Source: Phoronis australis (lineage: Eukaryota; Phoronida; Phoronidae). Taken from it: DNA of 64,000 nucleotides. Position 1 is the stretch's first letter, and each line of letters opens with the position of its first letter. The notes under the pieces are model-generated. The model did not search any database and was not told where the DNA came from. It saw only the letters and a program-made list of their open reading frames with translations. A program made the position numbers and the translations under genes. Shown here piece by piece: positions 58,545-64,000 of this stretch. The DNA lies in contig NMRA01000044.1 in assembly GCA_002633005.1 (NCBI GenBank), positions 573,195 through 637,194 on the forward strand, in the 5' to 3' direction.

Positions 58545-59310
58545 ATTTATTTATTTATTTTATGCAATATTTACAATGAGGGTAGCCCCGTCAGTTCACA
58601 CTGCTTTCCATGGGGGCCCTCAGTAAAAACAAACAGACAGTGAGACAAACTAATAGAATTACAAAATGAAAGAAATATTTGAATAATAAGCAAAGAATAA
58701 GAAATTAACACGGAAAGACCGACGAAACAAAATAAAAAAATAAGATAAATAGAAGAAAAAGAAAGTAAGACAAGATAATTAACTAAAATATAAGTTTTAA
58801 TACAAATAATTAAAAACAGACAATAAATGATTAATAAAAGTAAGACATCATATAAATACACGCATTTATACACATGCACGCTTTCACACACATACTGCAC
58901 ATAAACACATACATACATAAACATACAAACATACATATATAAATACACACTAACATACATACATACATACATACGTACATACATAAAAGCAAACATACAC
59001 ATGAATACACAACTACATACACACACATACACATAATATGTACACGTGAATAAAAAATAGTTTGATATGGGGATAATTAATAAAAAATTGCTAAACAGAA
59101 CACATCTACATGAAGTTAAATATATTTCTTATAATTCCTTTAAAGGTTATCAAGGATGATTCAGATTTGGCATCTGCAAGGAGAGTGTTCTATAAATAAG
59201 GCCCGCTGTAGGAAAATGTTTTGTTCCCAGTTTCGTTTCTGGGTTTAGGAAGATTGAAATTTGATGATAACGAGGACCTAGTATTGTAGCGACTATTAGT
59301 CATCTTAAAG
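58545..59310 (-). mobile_element. CR1/L2-like retrotransposon 3' end, minus strand, with microsatellite
   Basis: On the minus strand from about 59310: RYNTRSSLSSNFNLPKPR, NKTFSYSGPYL, a stop, then SLITFKGIIRNIF. This is the C-terminal RSxxYxTRSS, LPxPRT, FxYSGxxLWN pattern of CR1/L2-type ORF2. The 3' end at 58545 has a (TTTA)n run in + orientation. A (CATA/ACAT)n microsatellite at about 58905-59040 sits within it and causes long Tyr/Cys/Val-rich minus-strand open frames that are not genes. Confidence 0.6.
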
Positions 59311-59314
59311 TCCT

Positions 59315-59717
59315 GGGCCCGGTCTCCAATCTTTTTACTCGAAATGGAACTCGACATTAGGTTTGGCATTTTCTATTCCACTTTTGGGCGAACTCAAGAT
59401 AAGTGTCTATTATTCTATGCACGAGTACACAATAACTTACGTAGATAATTTATTGCCCTTAGTTCACTGTTTGTAAACGCAATATTAAAGCAATAAGTTC
59501 GAGTTTGAACTCGAAATTTCGAGTTTTTACTCGAGTTTGTAGCACGAATATAAGGGTCTTCAAGGGCAAACTTGAACTAGAAACTCCTATGCATAAACTA
59601 TAATGTATTCGAGCACAGTCTGATAACCAATTATCTTAAGTTCGCACAAAAGGAGCAGAGAAATTGTCAAAAATAGTTTCGAGTTCGTTTCGAGTACAAA
59701 GATTAGAGACCGGGCCC
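59315..59717. mobile_element. 0.4-kb MITE with 40-bp TIRs
   Basis: Left GGGCCCGGTCTCCAATCTTT then TACTCGAAATGGAACTCGA; the reversed right end is GGGCCCGGTCTCTAATCTTT then GTACTCGAAACGAACTCGA. The interior has several TCGAGTT repeats (about 59500-59540). No coding content. Its terminal words resemble blocks inside the TIR element at 12.1 and 13.45 kb, hinting at a related family. Confidence 0.7.
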
Positions 59718-59729
59718 CGGTCTCACACG

Positions 59730-62105
59730 TTGTTAACCCTTATTACACGGTTAGAGGATGTTATAAGGATCCAAGAAGTACCTACCCCATAACTAATACA
59801 CGATCCGTACTCGAAAAAAGTTCAAATGAACGCGCCACTCACGATTCGCACCCGAATAACCACCGCTATTTTGAATTTACCGCGAACCCGGAAGTACATG
59901 TACAATTCATTCAGGAACCCAGGATAAGAAAACACCGTCAGTGTGAATTGACGAGTGCCTGTTACCAGCCTGAAAATGGGGATAAAACAATCGACAGTGC
60001 GCCTTAATTTTAATAAACAATTTTATCGAATTTGGTGAAGAAATGTAGCGAATGAATTTTGACAGAAGTTATTATGCCGGACTCGGGACCGCAGCCTATC
60101 GGACCAGACACTGGCGAACGGTAAAGGCATGTGGTTGCGAGCTGTTTTGTTGAAGTAAAAGTTCAAATCATGAATGCTGTATACATTCAAAGGTAGTTTC
60201 AGATACTTGCATAAAATTACGGGCTGGTTAGTCCTGTGTCACACTGCCGCGGCAGCCCTTAGCTAGCCTCAGGGCCAGCTACCAGTATGAAGACTAACTA
60301 CAGCTTGTTAGTAGGCCTATACAGATTTGCGTCAAGGCTACCCTTAGGCTTACCTGGTCGCTGGCCACAGCGCTCGCTCAAACGAGGTTTATTTAGAACT
60401 TGGGTACTTCTGGTGAACTGTGCAAAGTTGTTGGCTTTCAACAGATTTTCCCAGACTTTGTATGAGCGCACCAAGACTAAAAAATGGGGGTCTGGAATTT
60501 TTGTTAAATGGGTATCTTTTACTATAAGATTCACTGGATATGTTCAGAGCTATGAATTGCAGACGCTAAATTATGGTACTTCCTGTCTTTTGGTGGAATA
60601 TTGTCTCGTTTTCTACTTTTTTCGGAGCTCATGCTTCTCTGACTGAGGCAGATCTTTTTCCATTTCTCCAAATAGTGGGCTCTTTCGAGCACATAAGTAT
60701 GACAAGTCCAATACAAAATGTTATTATTTTTTGTTCATTAAGCCAAAGTGATTCAACCTTTTAAAATACATGTAATAAGTAACTTAAAATGCACAATACT
60801 TTACAACATTTAGCATTATAAACACTATTCAACAGCAAAAGTTTCCATGATATGAAAGTGGACATACATGTAACTATTACCATGGTGACCGAATACTGTT
60901 TCCTTACACCACAATTTGACAAGCACGATTAAAAAAATATGAAGTTGCAAGGAACAAGAATTATAGGCTTGAAGCTTCACAATCCAACATAGCTTATTTC
61001 TTAAATTAAGATTATTCATATTGTTGACTTGATAACCTGAATTAAGAAGCAATAAGTTACAAAACCTGAATTTAAAGCAATTGAGACTTAAAATTTAGAA
61101 AAATATCAATCATTTTGTGACACTTAATCAAGCCTTGAACAGCAGTTGACAGTCAAACAAAAAACCATTTCAAAATTATTTGAACTATTTTTTAGCTTAG
61201 TGCAATATGATCTGAATGGGGACATTCACAATAAAATAATTCTAATGTATCTCATATTTTGCACCAAAAACACGAAAAATTGAACAAAATTTCTGTTTTG
61301 TAGCAACATTTGTCAAAACGTATCAACGGTAAATCTTCACAAATTACAAAGTAACAGGTTGAACATGCCTTCCAGTTCAGCAAAAGTCGCCATGTTGTCG
61401 GTGCCGCCAGAAATGAGACGAAGACCAACGGGAATTGTGGCACATTTATCACTTAATGAGTAACAACTGCGAGGCTGAAATTAGGTGAACACCGTTGAAT
61501 CGTGCAGAATAGTAAGTACAGATATGTCTCACTAAATTTCACCATAAATTGTTCGCGAAAACAATTAACACAAAGTTTTAAACTCGTAACTTATCCCGCT
61601 GTCCTCCAATATGGCCGACGCTATCCAAACAAAGTGACCCAAATTTCGCCACTAAAATTGCTATAACTTTACAGTGCTTGCCCCGATTTTGATACTTTTT
61701 CGATTTTACTGAGCAGAATGCACTACCTTTCCGATGATAGCAAAGTACTTTTTCAAACCAGAAGAAAATCAAAACGAAAAAAATGGTTCGACTCACATTG
61801 GTTCCTACATGTAGGTTCGACCGCCCTACGTAAGAAACTAAACACCAATCCTATTTTAACATAATAAGTACGCGTAACATTCCAAAAAAACAACGACCAC
61901 TAACTACAAAGTATAAATACACTACATATGCAAACAAATCGAGATATTATTAATAATACAAAATAATGAAGACTTTTCGAGCAAGAGATAGCACATTCAG
62001 TTACAAGGAAAAAATGGCGGCGTTCAGGACAAGTTCTTGAACTGATGAGCCGGAAATGTGGGTACGGAAATAACCGATGACAGCCGGTAATTATACGCTC
62101 ACAGA
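59730..62105. other. Intergenic, no gene recognised
   Basis: A 119-codon open frame (60287-60646, +) lacks motifs. Around 61393 (minus) and 61993 (plus) ATGGCG-type starts occur in a less AT-rich stretch that could be a promoter region, but no continuing frame or donor is convincing. Confidence 0.3.
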
Positions 62106-62109
62106 GAAG

Positions 62110-63055
62110 GGTCAAATACTGCTTTTGGCAAGAAAGGCGAAAAGAATATAAAGAAAGGGTGTCGAAAATAATATTTTATTTAGTAAGTATTTTCGGATAC
62201 TGGAACCACATGGGCATTTTGAGACCAGGACTTTAAACTTAGCACTTAAGTATGTTGGGACAAGACGTTTAAAACATTTGTACATACAACAAGCAGATAA
62301 GAATTGATGTCTTTTGTGAATTTGTTCCAGTCTCCGTATGAAGGTTTTCAATGTTAATATCTCTAACACCAGCTCCCACAATAATCCGGGCAGCCCTATT
62401 TTGGATAACCTGGATGGTTTTCATATCCTGTCTAATGCAACGCCTCACACCGGGAGGCAATATTCTAGGTCAGGTTGAATGATAGCATTAAAAAGGATTT
62501 TCAGTGTTGCTCTGTTCACAAATTAACTGATGCGTTTCAATTCCGCAATTTTCTTAGACACCTTTTCGAGATATAATCAACGTGGTGAGAGAGATTTTTA
62601 TCATAAATTAGTCCCAGATATTTAAAGGAATACACGTTCTCAATTGGTCTTTCATCCATACTTAATGACAAGGTTTGGTTTCTAAGTCTTTGGGACGTGC
62701 CACATAGAAGAGTTTTAGTTTTTGACACATTGAAGGATAATTCATTGGATACAAGACAATCTGAACTGATTGCTAAATAACAGTTGAAATTGATCTGGAT
62801 TTCAGATGAGGTTCTGCCTGCGGACAGTATTGTACTGTCATCAGCATACCGAACAATCTTAGAATTTTGAATTACTGAGGGAAGATCATTGCCAAAGATG
62901 CAAAATTGTAAGGGCCCCAGTATTGACCCCTTGGGGAACACCTGTTTTAACAGATTTGAGATCAGAGATATCTTTGCCGACACGGGTAGCTTGAGTTCTG
63001 TTACCAAGATAATTCTGAAACCACGGCGATCCCATTGGCTCTAAGCTTCTTTAAG
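62110..63055 (-). mobile_element. CR1/L2-like non-LTR retrotransposon RT fragment, minus strand
   Basis: In order on the minus strand: WFQNYLGNRTQATRVG, TGVPQGSILGPLQFCIFGND, VRYADDSTILSAG (catalytic YADD), LSFNVSKTKTLLCG, ENVYSFKYLGLIYDKNL, then TIQVIQNRAARIIVG and ACCMYKCFKRLVPTYLSAKF. Frame shifts occur near 62955, 62530 and 62330. Same family type as 43750-44882 but clearly diverged from it. Truncated at both ends. Confidence 0.82.
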
Positions 63056-63059
63056 GTAG

Positions 63060-64000
63060 GTGGATACACAAAGAAATTAATTTTGACTGTTTTATACATT
63101 TTTATGTCATTCTAATCTTTAATTCTTGATGCAAAGTATACTGTAGAGAAATAAAATCATTCTGAAAATCCAAAGTTGTTTTTTAGCCTCAGTCAGTCAT
63201 ATGGCTTGAGTGCTCACCAGCTCAGTGTCTGACAACTGGGGCGGAGATTATACAAGGACACTAGCTCTAACCTAACCCTGTCAACAAATATTGCGTAACC
63301 GGGCAATCGAGAGTGCTGTACCAGCTCATGTTGTAGCAAGACCAAGAATAAAATAATTCTATTTTTGACCATGTGAAAGTTGGTAGTGAAATGGTGAACT
63401 AGCTTCTGTTCCGAGCCTGAGCCTGTTTGTCTATCTGCAAAAAGTTGAGTACGCCAAGTCCTACCGAAGTCATCACTGCACTCAGCTTGAGGAGTCAGTG
63501 CAGAAATTGTGCGTGTACAAGAGAAGTCGGTAAGGTGAGGTGTCTTGCGAGAGGACGCTGAGCGTTGATGTGGGTGGTGTTGCATGATTCGGTGAGAGTG
63601 CATGCACGCGCTGTGAAGACACGCCGCGCGCGCGACACATGGATAATTACATGTCGTCTGCAGATAAACCGTGCTTCTGATAGTCGGTGGGCCAGATTTT
63701 GTAGGGCCTCTAGAAAATGGTTTTTGTGAGTACTTTAGGGGGGCAATTTTATTTTGGTGTTTTTTAGTTCATTTATTAGAGTGTTTTCAAAATCTAAAAA
63801 GTTCCCACATATAAAGTTGCACATTTTTGAGAAATTTGAGTTTGAAGTTACCTAATAATCACCAAAGAGCTTAGTAAACTTATATTTGTAAAAACAACAG
63901 TTTTGGTGACTTTTTTGTAAAACAAGTAATATGGTCCCATCAGTGCCATTGTATTGAACAATATTACACTCACATTACATGTTTTACTATTGTAAATTAA
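63060..64000. other. Intergenic, no gene recognised
   Basis: A 129-codon minus-strand frame (63214-63603) has no motif; a short CG run lies near 63625-63636. Nothing else supported. Confidence 0.35.

Noticed and set aside
58571-59034. Long minus-strand open frames rich in Tyr, Cys, Val and Met
   Set aside because: They are translations of an (ACAT)n microsatellite within a retrotransposon tail.
1-64000. CRISPR arrays, bacterial operons or prophage genes
   Set aside because: No regular short repeat-spacer arrays or ribosome-binding-site-led gene clusters; split genes and retrotransposons show a eukaryotic genome.

Overview
The window is animal nuclear DNA: AT-rich, gene-poor and heavily loaded with transposable elements. 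The recognisable genes are split by GT-AG introns and end in eukaryotic polyadenylation signals. There is no operon structure, rRNA or CRISPR array. The mix of elements (L1/Tx1-like and CR1/L2-like retrotransposons, a Ty3/gypsy fragment, TTAA-flanked and TA-flanked DNA elements, tRNA-derived SINE-like copies, THAP-domain relics) and the split acid ceramidase gene suggest a non-vertebrate metazoan, most likely a marine invertebrate. The species cannot be named from the sequence. It is a draft assembly: two N runs (18144-18186, 53589-53601) and single Ns at 553, 21092, 43024 and 51655.

Layout. 1-9.5 kb: an acid ceramidase (ASAH1-like) gene on the + strand. Nine exons are in phase from 736 to the stop at 9310; the first exon lies outside the window. 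The catalytic Cys is kept, but exon 8 has an in-frame TGA and changes at two active-site positions (Asn to Tyr, Arg to Gln). A near-identical second copy of exon 4 and its upstream intron lies out of order at 1-552 and ends at an N, which suggests an unresolved haplotype. Intron 7 carries a TTAA-flanked Kolobok-type element.

11-35 kb: a repeat field. It holds a TA-flanked TIR element (11847-13743) and a second copy near 29.6-34.0 kb, which carries an L1-like insertion with a 14-bp target duplication and a 2.9-kb TIR element with a 9-bp target duplication. It also holds a pair of 0.5-kb MITEs, a broken THAP domain, a long palindrome and several tRNA-derived SINE-like units.

36-46 kb: two decayed pieces of a Cys-rich transposon-associated protein; a tandem array of units rich in the words TTTGCAT and ATGCAAAT, interrupted by a young 5'-truncated L1-like insertion with a perfect 129-bp target duplication; one plausible host exon for a VMO-I-like secreted protein (40928-41090); a CR1/L2-like fragment (43750-44882); and a second THAP remnant.

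48-64 kb: a broken gypsy-type gag-protease-RT piece (48494-50300), a pair of long inverted SINE/MITE copies around 2.3 kb of unique DNA that contains a possible secreted-peptide first exon, a foldback element, a 0.4-kb MITE, and two minus-strand CR1/L2-like fragments.

The genes do not form a shared pathway. The two candidate host genes, acid ceramidase (lysosomal sphingolipid breakdown) and the VMO-I-like protein, are separated by about 31 kb of repeats. All alignments were made by eye from remembered family motifs; nothing was searched.
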